Counted from the first letter of the stretch, positions 44,615 to 53,447 are shown. The stretch: 64,000 nucleotides of DNA from Noviherbaspirillum sp. L7-7A (GCF_019052805.1 NZ_JAHQRJ010000001.1:3534001-3598000); one strand, 5' to 3'. The notes: generated by a model from the sequence alone, not told the origin. Numbers and translations are program-made.

Positions 44615-46873
44615 ATGTCACTGCAATCTTTCCGGCTATCCATCCGCTTCATCCTTCCGCTCGCCCTGGCGCTGGGCCTGTTCGCCTATGCCGTGGTGCC
44701 GCTGGTGGATGACATGACCCTGCGCTGGTTCGTGCGCGACCTGGATGCGCGGTCGCAGATGGTGTCGTCGGCATTGCAGGAGCCCTTGCAGGAATACGTG
44801 CCCCGTGGGGAAGACCGGCGGATTGCCCAGCTGCTGGACCGCTCGGTGCAGGAAGGCCGGCTGTCGTCGCTGGCGTTCTGCAGCCCGCAGGGCACCGTGG
44901 TCTACAAGACCCTGGGTTATCCGGATGCGCTGGGCTGCCCGCCCAGCAACTACGCCCAGCCGATGCGGCAGTCGCTGATCACGCTGCCGCGCGGCGTGCG
45001 CATCCATGTCACCGAAAGCACATTGAGAAGCGGCGCCCAGTACCTGGGCAAGCTGATCCTGGTGCATGACATGAGCTATATCGAGCGCCGCAGCGCCGAT
45101 GCGAAGAAGTATGTGATCGCACTGTTTGCGCTGCTGGCGGTGGTGGTGTCGCTGATCACGGTGTTCGTTGCCCACCTGAGCTGGCGCGGCTGGATCAATT
45201 CGATGCGCCGGCTGCTGCGTCCGAACGTCAATGCGCCGCAGTCGCAGAACGCCTATGCGCCGCCGGAAGTGCAGCCATTGGTAAGCGACCTGCGGGCCCT
45301 GCTGCACGAGTACAACGTCGAGCGGCGCAGCCAGGAAAACTCGGCCGCGGTGTGGAATGCCGACAAGCTGCGTGCGCTGCTGCATGACGAACTGGCCGGG
45401 GATGAAGTGCTGGTGGTATCGAACCGCGAGCCCTACATCCATACCCGTACCGCCAATGGCATCGAGGTGCGCCGCCCCGCCAGCGGCCTGGTCACCGCGG
45501 TGGAGCCTGTGATGCGTGCCTGTTCCGGCACCTGGATTGCCCATGGCGCCGGCAGCGCCGACCGCGAGACGGTGGACGACCACGACCGGGTGCCGGTGCC
45601 GCCGAAGAATCCGGCCTATACGCTGCGCCGGGTCTGGCTGACCAGGGAAGAAGAGCAGGGCTATTACTACGGCTTTGCCAACGAGGGCCTGTGGCCGCTA
45701 TGCCATATCGCCCATGTGCGGCCGGTGTTCCGTTCTTCCGACTGGGACGAGTATGTAAAGGTCAACCAGCGCTTCGCCGATGCAGTGGTGGCCGAAGCCC
45801 ATACCGAGGACCCGGTGGTTCTGGTGCAGGACTATCACTTCGCGCTGCTGCCGCGCATGGTGCGCGAGAAGCTGCCGCGTGCCACCATCATCATGTTCTG
45901 GCACATTCCCTGGCCCAACCCGGAATCCTTCGGCATCTGCCCGTGGCGCGAGGAAATCCTGGAAGGTTTGCTGGGCAATACACTGCTGGGATTCCATACG
46001 CCCTTTCACTGCAAGAATTTCCTGGAAACCGTGGACCGTTATCTCGAAACCCGCATCGAGCATGAAGCCTCGACCATTTCCTATGGCGGCGACCTGACCC
46101 AGGTCGAACCCTATCCGATCTCGATCGCCTGGCCGGAGGAGCCGTATGCCGAAACCATCGAGCAGTCGCGCGAATCGGTGCGGCGCGAGCTGGGCCTGCC
46201 GCGCGACCACCTGATGGCCATCGGCGTGGACCGTCTCGACTACACCAAGGGCATCCTGGAGCGGCTGCAGGCGGTGGAGCGCATGCTGGAGCTGCATCCG
46301 TCCATGGCCGGACGGTTCACCATGGTGCAGATCGCTGCGCCCAGCCGCACCTCGCTGGAGGAATACCAGAACCTGGAAGCGCGGGTGCGCGCCCTGACCC
46401 AGCGGGTCAACCTGAAGTACGGCGCCAGCGGGATCGATCCGATCGTGCTCAAGATCGAGCATTACGAGTCGGACCAGGTGATGCGGTATTACCGCGCTGC
46501 CGATGTCTGCGTGGTGACCAGCCTGCATGACGGCATGAACCTGGTGGCCAAGGAATTCATCGCTTCCCGCGACGACGAACGCGGCGTGCTGATCCTGTCG
46601 CAGTTCACCGGCGCGGCGCGCGAGCTGCACGAGGCGCTGATCATCAATCCCTATCATGTGGAGCAGGGCGCCGACGCGCTGTACCGGGCGCTGACCATGC
46701 CCGAGATGGAGCAGCGCGAGCGCATGCGCAGCATGCGCACCCTGGTGCGCGACTTCAACGTCTATCGCTGGGCCGGCCGCATGCTGCTGGACGCGGCGCG
46801 CCTGCGCCGGCGCGAGCGCGTCACCGCCAAGATCCATTCCCACAGCCGCCGTTCGTTGCGCAGGGTGATGTGA
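44615..46873 (+). CDS. otsA: Membrane-anchored trehalose-6-phosphate synthase
   Basis: A 752-residue protein with two parts. The N-terminal about 255 residues look like a sensor module: TM1 (about 10-30), a periplasmic region of about 135 residues with two cysteines, TM2 (about 166-188) and a short HAMP-like linker. The GT20 catalytic domain (about 265-740) makes trehalose 6-phosphate from UDP-glucose and glucose 6-phosphate. It contains [35 protein letters not shown] and [13 protein letters not shown], all hallmark motifs. The ATG at 44615 has a moderate AGAAGAG site and gives a clean TM1. Typical OtsA is about 460-480 residues, so the membrane module is extra. It is followed by otsB after one base. 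Confidence 0.92.
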   Translation: MSLQSFRLSIRFILPLALALGLFAYAVVPLVDDMTLRWFVRDLDARSQMVSSALQEPLQEYVPRGEDRRIAQLLDRSVQEGRLSSLAFCSPQGTVVYKTLGYPDALGCPPSNYAQPMRQSLITLPRGVRIHVTESTLRSGAQYLGKLILVHDMSYIERRSADAKKYVIALFALLAVVVSLITVFVAHLSWRGWINSMRRLLRPNVNAPQSQNAYAPPEVQPLVSDLRALLHEYNVERRSQENSAAVWNADKLRALLHDELAGDEVLVVSNREPYIHTRTANGIEVRRPASGLVTAVEPVMRACSGTWIAHGAGSADRETVDDHDRVPVPPKNPAYTLRRVWLTREEEQGYYYGFANEGLWPLCHIAHVRPVFRSSDWDEYVKVNQRFADAVVAEAHTEDPVVLVQDYHFALLPRMVREKLPRATIIMFWHIPWPNPESFGICPWREEILEGLLGNTLLGFHTPFHCKNFLETVDRYLETRIEHEASTISYGGDLTQVEPYPISIAWPEEPYAETIEQSRESVRRELGLPRDHLMAIGVDRLDYTKGILERLQAVERMLELHPSMAGRFTMVQIAAPSRTSLEEYQNLEARVRALTQRVNLKYGASGIDPIVLKIEHYESDQVMRYYRAADVCVVTSLHDGMNLVAKEFIASRDDERGVLILSQFTGAARELHEALIINPYHVEQGADALYRALTMPEMEQRERMRSMRTLVRDFNVYRWAGRMLLDAARLRRRERVTAKIHSHSRRSLRRVM

Positions 46874-46874
46874 G

Positions 46875-47672
46875 ATGAGCGATCTCTTCGACCAGGCAGG
46901 CATGCGCCGCCTTGACCAGATCGTGCAGCCCGGCATGCTGTGCGTGTTCGACTTCGATGGCACGCTCTCGCCCATCGTGCCCCAGCCAGACAGCGCCTGC
47001 CTGCCGCCGGAAGTGCGCGAGCGGCTGGTGCGCCTGACCAGCCTGGCGCCGGTGGCGATCCTCACCGGACGCTCGCTGACGGACATCCACAAGCGGCTGG
47101 GCTTCGAGCCGCATTACGTGGTCGGCAACCATGGCCTGGAAGGCGTGCCGGGCTGGGAATCCAGGAGCAGCCGCTATGCCGCCGACTGCGCGGCATGGCG
47201 CCAGGCGCTGGAGCTGGCGCTGCGCGACCAGCAGCGCTTCGATCCGGGCATCCGTCTGGAAGACAAGCGCTATTCGCTGTCCGTGCATTACCGCATGGCG
47301 CGCGATCCGGCGCTGGCCGAGCGGCGGCTGTCGGCGCTGTTCGCCACGCTGTCGCCGCCGCCGCGGGTCGTGGCCGGCAAGTATGTCTACAGCCTGATGC
47401 CGCAGGACGCCACCCACAAGGGCAATGCGCTGGAAGAGCTGATGCAGCAGACCGGCGCGGCCAGCGCGATCTATGTGGGCGACGATGTCACTGATGAGGA
47501 TGTGTTCCGTCTCAAGCGGCCCGACCTGCTGACGGTGCGCATCGAACCCCATCCCGACACCGCCGCCGAATTCCACTTGCCGGCCATGCCGGACATCGTG
47601 CGCCTGCTGGACGAGCTGGTATGCCGGCTCGCGCGGCAGTCGCAGGCACTTTCCAACAGGACCCCCGCATGA
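46875..47672 (+). CDS. otsB: Trehalose-6-phosphate phosphatase
   Basis: A 265-residue HAD phosphatase that releases trehalose. The nucleophile motif is DFDGTLSPI (about residue 26), motif II is ILTGRS, and the metal motif IV is VGDDVTDEDVF. A trehalose-phosphatase cap with YVVGNHGLEG is present. It begins one base after otsA, and its stop overlaps the start of the GH15 gene by four bases. Confidence 0.94.
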   Translation: MSDLFDQAGMRRLDQIVQPGMLCVFDFDGTLSPIVPQPDSACLPPEVRERLVRLTSLAPVAILTGRSLTDIHKRLGFEPHYVVGNHGLEGVPGWESRSSRYAADCAAWRQALELALRDQQRFDPGIRLEDKRYSLSVHYRMARDPALAERRLSALFATLSPPPRVVAGKYVYSLMPQDATHKGNALEELMQQTGAASAIYVGDDVTDEDVFRLKRPDLLTVRIEPHPDTAAEFHLPAMPDIVRLLDELVCRLARQSQALSNRTPA

Positions 47673-49456
47673 ATACACTCGACCTCGGCCTGATCGGCAA
47701 CTCCCGCACCAATGCACTGATCGACAAGAACGCTTCCATCGTCTGGTGGTGCTATCCCTATTTCGACAGCGACCCGCTGTGCAGCGCGCTGCTGCAGGGC
47801 GAACGCAAGGAAGACGGCCATGGCAGCATCGACGTGGTGTTCGAGCATTCCCGCCTGGTGGAGCAGCGCTACGAGCGCAACTCGGCCATCCTGGTGACCC
47901 GCTTCCAGGACGATGCCGGCAATGCGATTGAAGTCACCGATTTCGCGCCGCGCTTCCGGCTGCATGGCCGCATGTTCTCGCCGTCGATGCTGGTGCGCAT
48001 CGTGCGCCGCACCGCCGGCCGGCCGCGCATTGCGCTGCGGGTGCGGCCCTCGGTGGACTATGGCCGGGCGCGCGCCGAGACCCGCTGCGGCGCGCATCAT
48101 ATTTCCTATGTCGGCTCGGCCCAGGCCATGCGCCTGACCACGGACGCCGCCATCACCGCGATCACCGATGAGAAGCCGTTCTTCCTGCAGGACTCGGTGA
48201 CCCTGCTGATGGGGCCGGATGAAACCGTGGCCGGCTCGGCGCGCGAGGTCGGCCGCTCCTTCCACGAGCAGACCCTGGGCTACTGGCGCAACTGGGTGCG
48301 CAACCTGGCGATTCCCTTCGAGTGGCAGGACGTGACGATACGCGCCGCCATCACCCTGAAGCTCAATGCCTTCGACGATTCCGGCGCGGTGATTGCCGCG
48401 GTAACCACCTCGATTCCCGAAGCGCCGCACAGCCGGCGCAACTGGGACTACCGCTTCTGCTGGCTGCGCGACGCCTATTTCGTGGTCAATGCCCTGAACA
48501 GCCTGGGCGCCACCGGCACCATGGAGCGCTACCTCGATTACATCCTCAACATCATCACCGACAGCCGCGATGCGCCGCTGCAGCCGGTATATGGCATACG
48601 GCGCGAGGCGGTGCTGGAAGAGCGCGAGGAGCCGCACCTGGCGGGCTATCGCGGCATGGGGCCGGTACGGGTCGGCAATTCGGCCTACTTCCAGGTGCAG
48701 AACGACGTGTTCGGCGCGGCAGTCATGGCCAGCACCCATGCCTTCTTCGACACCCGCATGGAGCGGCCGGCCGGCCACCAGATGTTCCAGGACCTGGAGC
48801 GCCTGGGCGAGCAGGCCATCCTGAACTACAACGTGCCCGATGCCGGCATCTGGGAGCTGCGCGGCCAGAAGCGGGTGCATACCTTTTCCAGCATGATGTG
48901 CTGGGCCGCCTGCGACCGGCTGGCCACCATCGCCGCGCGCCTGGGCCTGAACGAGCGCGCCGCCTACTGGGGCGGCCATGCGCAGGAAATCCATCGCGTG
49001 ATCTGCGAGTCGGCATGGAACGAGGAACTGGGGAGCTTCGTCTCCACCTTCGGCGGCGACCGGCTCGATGCCAGCCTGCTGCTGATGGGCGAGTTCCAGT
49101 TCCTGGCGGCCGACGACCCGCGCTTTGCCAGCACGGTGCACGCTACCGAAAAGCACCTGAAGCGCGGCGAATTCCTGCTGCGCTATGACGAGGAAGACGA
49201 TTTCGGCCTGCCGGAAACCGCCTTCCTGGTCTGCACCCTGTGGTGGATCCTGGCGCTGGCGCAGATCGGCGAGAAGGAAAGGGCGCGCAGCCTGTTCGAG
49301 AAGGTGCTGGACCGCCGCAATCATCTCGGCCTGCTGTCGGAAGACGTGGCGCCCGAGAGCGGCGAGATGTGGGGCAACTTCCCGCAGACCTACAGCATGG
49401 TGGGCCTGATCCAGTGCGCGGCCCGCCTCTCGATTTCCTGGGACGACGCTTACTGA
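47669..49456 (+). CDS. Glycoside hydrolase family 15 protein (trehalase/glucoamylase type)
   Basis: A 595-residue cytoplasmic GH15 enzyme with the family N-terminal beta-sandwich (about 1-220, beginning LGLIGNSRTNALIDKNASIVWWCYPYFDSDP) and a C-terminal (alpha/alpha)6 barrel. NWDYRFCWLRDAYFVVNALNSLG is the substrate-binding core, DAGIWELRGQKRVHTFSSMMCW holds a conserved catalytic-region glutamate, and ESGEMWGNFPQTYSMVGLI the second. Family members split trehalose, dextrins or other alpha-glucosides. Here, in line with otsA and otsB and followed by a kinase, a trehalase role is plausible. The ATG at 47669 overlaps the otsB stop. Confidence 0.9.
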   Translation: MNTLDLGLIGNSRTNALIDKNASIVWWCYPYFDSDPLCSALLQGERKEDGHGSIDVVFEHSRLVEQRYERNSAILVTRFQDDAGNAIEVTDFAPRFRLHGRMFSPSMLVRIVRRTAGRPRIALRVRPSVDYGRARAETRCGAHHISYVGSAQAMRLTTDAAITAITDEKPFFLQDSVTLLMGPDETVAGSAREVGRSFHEQTLGYWRNWVRNLAIPFEWQDVTIRAAITLKLNAFDDSGAVIAAVTTSIPEAPHSRRNWDYRFCWLRDAYFVVNALNSLGATGTMERYLDYILNIITDSRDAPLQPVYGIRREAVLEEREEPHLAGYRGMGPVRVGNSAYFQVQNDVFGAAVMASTHAFFDTRMERPAGHQMFQDLERLGEQAILNYNVPDAGIWELRGQKRVHTFSSMMCWAACDRLATIAARLGLNERAAYWGGHAQEIHRVICESAWNEELGSFVSTFGGDRLDASLLLMGEFQFLAADDPRFASTVHATEKHLKRGEFLLRYDEEDDFGLPETAFLVCTLWWILALAQIGEKERARSLFEKVLDRRNHLGLLSEDVAPESGEMWGNFPQTYSMVGLIQCAARLSISWDDAY

Positions 49457-49467
49457 TGGGAGCGAGC

Positions 49468-50445
49468 ATGAACAAAGCAAGCCTGGTGAGCGCGCTGGAC
49501 ATCGGCGGCACCAAGATCGCGGCCAGCATTGCCAATGCCGACGGCCCATTGGCCCGCGTCACTGAACCCACGCCCAAGAGCGGCACGCCGGATACGGTGG
49601 CGCGCCAGTGCATCGCGATGCTGCATGCGGCGTGCGACCAGGCCGGCGTGCCGCGCGAGGCGATCGAGGCGGTAGGCGTGTCGTCGGCCGGGCCGTTCGC
49701 GCAGGTCGACGGCATGCTGGGCCTGGCCTCGCCGAATATCTGCGGCGGCCAGGCGCAATCGGCCGACCTGCCCAATGACTGGGTGGTGATACCGCTGGAA
49801 GGCCCGCTGCGGGCGCAGTTCGCCACGGTGGCCGTCGAGAATGACTGCGTCTCGGCGCTGGTGGCCGAGCGCACCTTCGGCGCGGTGCAGGGCGAGCCCA
49901 ATTGCGTGTATGTGACATGGAGCACGGGCATCGGCTTCGGCTTCTGCGTGGACGGCCATATCCTGCACGGCAAGCATGGCAACACCGGCCATGCCGGCCA
50001 CATGCTCATGAGCGAAGCTTCGGACGCGCTATGCGGCTGCGGCAACCGCGGCGACCTGGAAGCGCTGATCTCGGGCCGCAACCTGGCCAACCGCTTGGGC
50101 CAGTCCACGGCCGACGTATTCGACGCCGCCCGCAACAACGAGCCGGCGGCGCGGGCCATTGCCGAGGATGCGGCGCGGTGGTTCGGGCGTGGGTTGTACA
50201 ACGTCGCGGTGGCGCTGGATACAAGGGTATTCGTGGTGGGCGGGAGCGTGTGGCAGCATCATGGCGAATGGCTGCTGCCCATGGTGCGGCGGGAACTGGA
50301 TACGCGCATGCATGCGCTGACCGACGGTGTGGAGATCGTGCCGGCGGGGCTGGGCGGGCTGGTGGCGGATTTCGGGGCGTTTGCGCAGGTGATGCCGCAG
50401 GAGTGGGTACAGGCGTGGCGGGAGAAGGCGCCATGGAAGACATAG
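49468..50445 (+). CDS. ROK-family sugar kinase (probable glucokinase)
   Basis: A 325-residue ROK protein. The ATP-binding motif is LDIGGTKIAASIA at the N-terminus, NTGHAGHM supplies the metal-coordinating His, and the ROK cysteine motif is CGCGNRGDLEALISG, where the expected third Cys is Asp. It would phosphorylate glucose released by the GH15 enzyme, completing trehalose recycling. The ATG at 49468 with GGGAG ahead is preferred over one at 49456 that overlaps the GH15 stop. The stop codon TAG is part of a REP sequence. Confidence 0.85.
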   Translation: MNKASLVSALDIGGTKIAASIANADGPLARVTEPTPKSGTPDTVARQCIAMLHAACDQAGVPREAIEAVGVSSAGPFAQVDGMLGLASPNICGGQAQSADLPNDWVVIPLEGPLRAQFATVAVENDCVSALVAERTFGAVQGEPNCVYVTWSTGIGFGFCVDGHILHGKHGNTGHAGHMLMSEASDALCGCGNRGDLEALISGRNLANRLGQSTADVFDAARNNEPAARAIAEDAARWFGRGLYNVAVALDTRVFVVGGSVWQHHGEWLLPMVRRELDTRMHALTDGVEIVPAGLGGLVADFGAFAQVMPQEWVQAWREKAPWKT

Positions 50446-50473
50446 GGCGTAATATCCCGAAGGGGCATTACGC
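50442..50473. repeat. REP sequence overlapping the ROK stop codon
   Basis: ATAGGGCGTAATATCCC GAA GGGGCATTACGC forms a hairpin with a 7-bp outer stem (GCGTAAT/ATTACGC) and a G/C inner stem. ATAG replaces the usual GTAG. The TAG at 50443-50445 is the stop of the ROK kinase gene. Confidence 0.8.
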
Positions 50474-50523
50474 GCTGCCGCCAAGGTAGCAACGCCGGCC
50501 CGGCGCCTGCAACGGCAAAGGCC

Positions 50524-50555
50524 GTGGAATGCCCCTTCAAGGTATGCCACCCTAC
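50524..50555. repeat. Degenerate inverted REP upstream of the RAYT gene
   Basis: Read on the minus strand it starts GTAGGGTGGCATACC and continues GGGGCATTCCAC. It ends in CTAC on the plus strand and is opposite in orientation to the REP at 50442. The stem is imperfect, with a mismatch in the outer part. Confidence 0.75.
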
Positions 50556-50672
50556 GGATCGCCAGCGCGTTTGCGCGGGTGAAAGGGGATTGCAACGTTC
50601 GCGTCATTGCTGCTACCAAGGCGGTTCTGTGGATTCCTTTCCGGCCTGTAACCCCCTGCACGCGGAGCACCC

Positions 50673-51200
50673 ATGCCTTACTACCGTCGGCTATGGCAGG
50701 CAGGCGGTACCTATTTCTTCACGGTGACTCCGCTGCGCCGGAACACCGATCTGTTGACGCGCCATATCGATCTCCTCCGCAATGCCGTAAAGATAGTGCG
50801 GCGGCGTTATCCCTTCATCATCCATGGATGGGTCGTATTGCCCGATCGCCTGCATTGCGTGATCGAACTGCCGCCGGAAGACACCGGTTTCGCGCGGCGC
50901 TGGAGGCTGATCAAGCTGGTTTTCTCGAAGGGATTGCCGATCGATGAGAAGCGCTCATCGTATCGGCTGAAGCGGGGCGAACGCGGAATCTGGCAGCGGC
51001 GTTATTGGGAGCACCCGATACGGGATGAGCGTGACTTTCAGGCGCATCTCGATTATGTGCATGTCAATCCGTTGAAACACGGCCTGGCCGTTCGCATTGT
51101 CGACTGGCCGTATTCAACGTTTCATCGCCTGGTGGAAGAGGGCGTGCATCCGCTGGATTGGTGTGGAGATGACGCGGATACAACCGGTCATGGAGAGTGA
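50673..51200 (+). CDS. REP-associated tyrosine transposase (RAYT)
   Basis: A 175-residue single-domain Y1 transposase-like protein of the RAYT family, which binds REP hairpins. Family features are MPYYRRLWQAGGTYFFTV, the VVLPDRLH motif, RGIWQRRYWEH and the catalytic-tyrosine segment HLDYVHVNPLKHG with Tyr128. RAYTs normally have HLH at the HUH site; here it is Arg59-Leu60-His61, and the Arg codon CGC is one transition from CAC. It is flanked by REP copies at 50442, 50524 and 51209. It is a chromosomal single-copy type with no terminal repeats of its own. Confidence 0.9.
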   Translation: MPYYRRLWQAGGTYFFTVTPLRRNTDLLTRHIDLLRNAVKIVRRRYPFIIHGWVVLPDRLHCVIELPPEDTGFARRWRLIKLVFSKGLPIDEKRSSYRLKRGERGIWQRRYWEHPIRDERDFQAHLDYVHVNPLKHGLAVRIVDWPYSTFHRLVEEGVHPLDWCGDDADTTGHGE

Positions 51201-51208
51201 CGGATTCG

Positions 51209-51240
51209 GTGCAATGCCCCTGCGGGGTATTGCGCCGCTT
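51209..51240. repeat. REP sequence downstream of the RAYT gene
   Basis: GCAATGCCCC (51211-51220), loop TGC, GGGGTATTGC (51224-51233) form a 10-bp stem with one G-T pair. It is in the inverse orientation of the GTAG form; the GTAG complement is degenerate (GCGCCGC). It lies eight bases after the RAYT stop. Confidence 0.85.
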
Positions 51241-51270
51241 CAAGAAACCCCGCACCCGCACCCCGCAAGC

Positions 51271-52047
51271 TCACGACAACGCCACTTCCCCCGCCGCCGC
51301 CGAACGCGTTCCCTGCACCGGCGGATTCGATGCGCCGCGATAGGCAAACACCACCGACGCCTTCATCCGCTCACTGTCATTGCGACCCGCGGCATGGAAC
51401 AGCTTGCTGTGGAAGAGCACCACATCGCCCTGTTCCAGCACCGGCGCGACGCCGCGCGCGAACAGCGCCTGGTTCTGCGGCACTTCCGGGCGCAGGAAGT
51501 CGAGCGCATCCATTTGTCCCGGCTCCAGTGGAATCCGGTGCGAGCCGGGGATGAACTTCAGCGCGCCATTGCCGGCCTCTTCATGGCCGAGCGCCAGCCA
51601 TACCGAGATCAGGTCGGGACGGGTATAGGCCCAGTAGCGGATGTCGCGATGCCAGCCGGTGGCGGTGCCGAAGTGAGGGTGCTTGGTCATGATGCAGTTG
51701 TGATGCGCCAGGGTCAGCACCACGTCTTCCCGCAGCAGCTGCCTGAGGCCGGCCACCAGCACCGGGTTCCCGGCCCAGTCATGGAAGCAGGCATCGCGCT
51801 GCCAGGCGCTGCGCAGCCGGCGCGCGGTGCGGCCGCCCGGCGCATCCAGCGATGCCGGTGCGCCTTCGTATCCGACGTCGGCTTCATATTCCAGCGGCGG
51901 CACTGCGCGCGCCAGGTGGTCCAGGGTCACCGCCAGCATGCGCTCGCAATCGGCCGGCGCCACCATGCGCGGGAGGATCAGATAGCCATCGGCTTCAAAC
52001 TGCGCGATCTGGCTGGCCGAGAGTGGCGCGGAATTCAGGATGTTCAT
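51271..52047 (-). CDS. Phytanoyl-CoA dioxygenase family protein
   Basis: A 258-residue non-heme Fe(II)/2-oxoglutarate oxygenase of the PhyH group. The iron ligands are likely His and Asp in GWHRDIRYW and a later His in LFHAAGRN. The oxoglutarate-binding Arg is probably in the segment after it (RNDSERMKASVVF). It reads as a complete domain from LSASQIAQFEADGYLILPRMV to the end. Convergent with the RAYT gene; substrate unknown. Confidence 0.82.
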   Translation of the reverse strand: MNILNSAPLSASQIAQFEADGYLILPRMVAPADCERMLAVTLDHLARAVPPLEYEADVGYEGAPASLDAPGGRTARRLRSAWQRDACFHDWAGNPVLVAGLRQLLREDVVLTLAHHNCIMTKHPHFGTATGWHRDIRYWAYTRPDLISVWLALGHEEAGNGALKFIPGSHRIPLEPGQMDALDFLRPEVPQNQALFARGVAPVLEQGDVVLFHSKLFHAAGRNDSERMKASVVFAYRGASNPPVQGTRSAAAGEVALS

Positions 52048-52134
52048 GGCATTCGTCAGAAGAGGGAAGCCGCCATTATCGCGCCTGATGCCGGGTTACA
52101 ACAATCGGCGCATGCATTGCACTACGCCGCCGGC

Positions 52135-53028
52135 TCAGCGGTCGCGCTGGTAAGCCGGAAGCGGCGCGCCGCAATCCTTGCAGAACTTCGCATCGGTGTC
52201 ATGGCCTTCGGACAGGCATTCCGGGCAGGTGCGGGTAGTGGTGGTCCGGAACAGTCTGCTCTGCATGGTCATTTCCGAACTGATGATGCCGGTTGGCACC
52301 GCCAGGATGCCCCAGCCCAGCAGCATCATGACCGACGAGATCGCGCGGCCGATGTCGGTCTTGGGCACGATGTCGCCGAAGCCCACCGTGGTAACGGCCG
52401 TGATAGCCCAGTACACCGACGTCGGAATGCTGGTGAAGCCATTGCCCGGCCCCTCCACCACGTACATCACCGTGCCCAGCAGCAGCACCACCATCATCAC
52501 CACCGACAGGAAGATCAGGATCTTGCGCCGGCTTGCCAGCAGCGCCCGGGTCAGCATGCCGTATTCCTCGACATAGGACGTCAGCTTCAGAATGCGGAAG
52601 ATGCGCAGGAGACGCAGGATGCGCACATCCAGCAGCACATGGGCGCCTGGCATCAGCATGGCGAGATAGGTGGGCAGCACCGACAGGAAGTCGATGGCGC
52701 CGAAGAAGCTGGTGGCGTAGCGCAGCGGCCGCCGCACGCAGTACAGCCGCGCCAGGTATTCGGCGGTGAAGAGCAGCGTGAAGAACCATTCCAGCACGCC
52801 CAGCACGTCGCCGTGGCGCGATGACACGGCCTGCACGCTGTCGAGCACCACCACCGCCACGCTGGCCAGGATGGCGACGATCAGCACCAGGTCGAAGATG
52901 CGGCCGGCACGGGTGTCGGCTTCGAAGATGACGGTGTAGAGCCGGGCGCGCAGGCCGCCGGACGGCTTGCCGAATTGCTGGCCCGGATCGGCTGGCGTGG
53001 CCTGGGCCGGCTGTTTGCCTGCGTGCAT
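52135..53028 (-). CDS. Voltage-gated-type potassium channel with zinc-ribbon tail
   Basis: A 297-residue six-helix ion channel. S1-S4 occupy about 45-190, with an arginine-rich S4 helix ILRLLRIFRILKL. The pore helix and selectivity filter read AVTTVGFGDIVP, so it is TVGFGD rather than TVGYGD. S6 follows, then a short cytoplasmic C-terminus with a four-cysteine zinc ribbon (CPEC...CKDC near residues 275-290). It should be a K+ channel; the zinc-ribbon tail is an uncommon addition. The start ATG complementing 53026-53028 is my choice; the open frame extends further upstream. Confidence 0.85.
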   Translation of the reverse strand: MHAGKQPAQATPADPGQQFGKPSGGLRARLYTVIFEADTRAGRIFDLVLIVAILASVAVVVLDSVQAVSSRHGDVLGVLEWFFTLLFTAEYLARLYCVRRPLRYATSFFGAIDFLSVLPTYLAMLMPGAHVLLDVRILRLLRIFRILKLTSYVEEYGMLTRALLASRRKILIFLSVVMMVVLLLGTVMYVVEGPGNGFTSIPTSVYWAITAVTTVGFGDIVPKTDIGRAISSVMMLLGWGILAVPTGIISSEMTMQSRLFRTTTTRTCPECLSEGHDTDAKFCKDCGAPLPAYQRDR

Positions 53029-53087
53029 GGACGTGTCGACGAAGGATGTATGGGAAGGCAAGTATAGCCGCCGCCGGCGGCGCCGGT

Positions 53088-53447
53088 TCAGCGCTGTTCG
53101 CCGTCCCGGTAGAACAGCGCAAGCCAGACGCTGTCGGCATCCGGCGTGGTCCATTCCACGCGGTGCCGGCAATGCGCGGGAATCGTCACATGCATGCCGG
53201 GCGTCAGGCGCAGCAGGCGGTCGCCTTCCGCAAAGTCTTCAAAGCGCAGCGTGGCCTCACCCTGCAGCAGCATCACCCATTCATGCTCGTCCTGGTCGTA
53301 CCAGAAGCCGGGCGGCGAATGCTGGCCATGGGAAACGATGCGCTCCAGCCGGAAAGCGCTGCCGGCCAGCAGGGTCTGCATGACTTCATCAGGCAGGGCT
53401 GCGGGCAGGTCGCTGCAGAAATGTCCGGGGTTTTCCATGGCGGCCAT
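53088..53447 (-). CDS. Small cupin domain protein
   Basis: A 119-residue single-domain cupin. The first motif contains GFWYDQDEHEWVMLLQGEATLRF and the second LTPGMHVTIPAHCRHRVEWT, giving likely metal-binding histidines and a glutamate. It is similar to the small cupins of the YhaK/AraC-cupin kind. It lies 59 bases upstream of the K+ channel gene in the same direction and may share its transcript. Start codons at 53447 or 53438 are both possible. Confidence 0.8.
   Translation of the reverse strand: MAAMENPGHFCSDLPAALPDEVMQTLLAGSAFRLERIVSHGQHSPPGFWYDQDEHEWVMLLQGEATLRFEDFAEGDRLLRLTPGMHVTIPAHCRHRVEWTTPDADSVWLALFYRDGEQR

Noticed and set aside
50673-51200. A complete insertion sequence around the RAYT gene
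   Set aside because: No terminal inverted repeats or target-site duplications were seen. The flanking hairpins are REPs, which fits a chromosomal RAYT rather than an IS.
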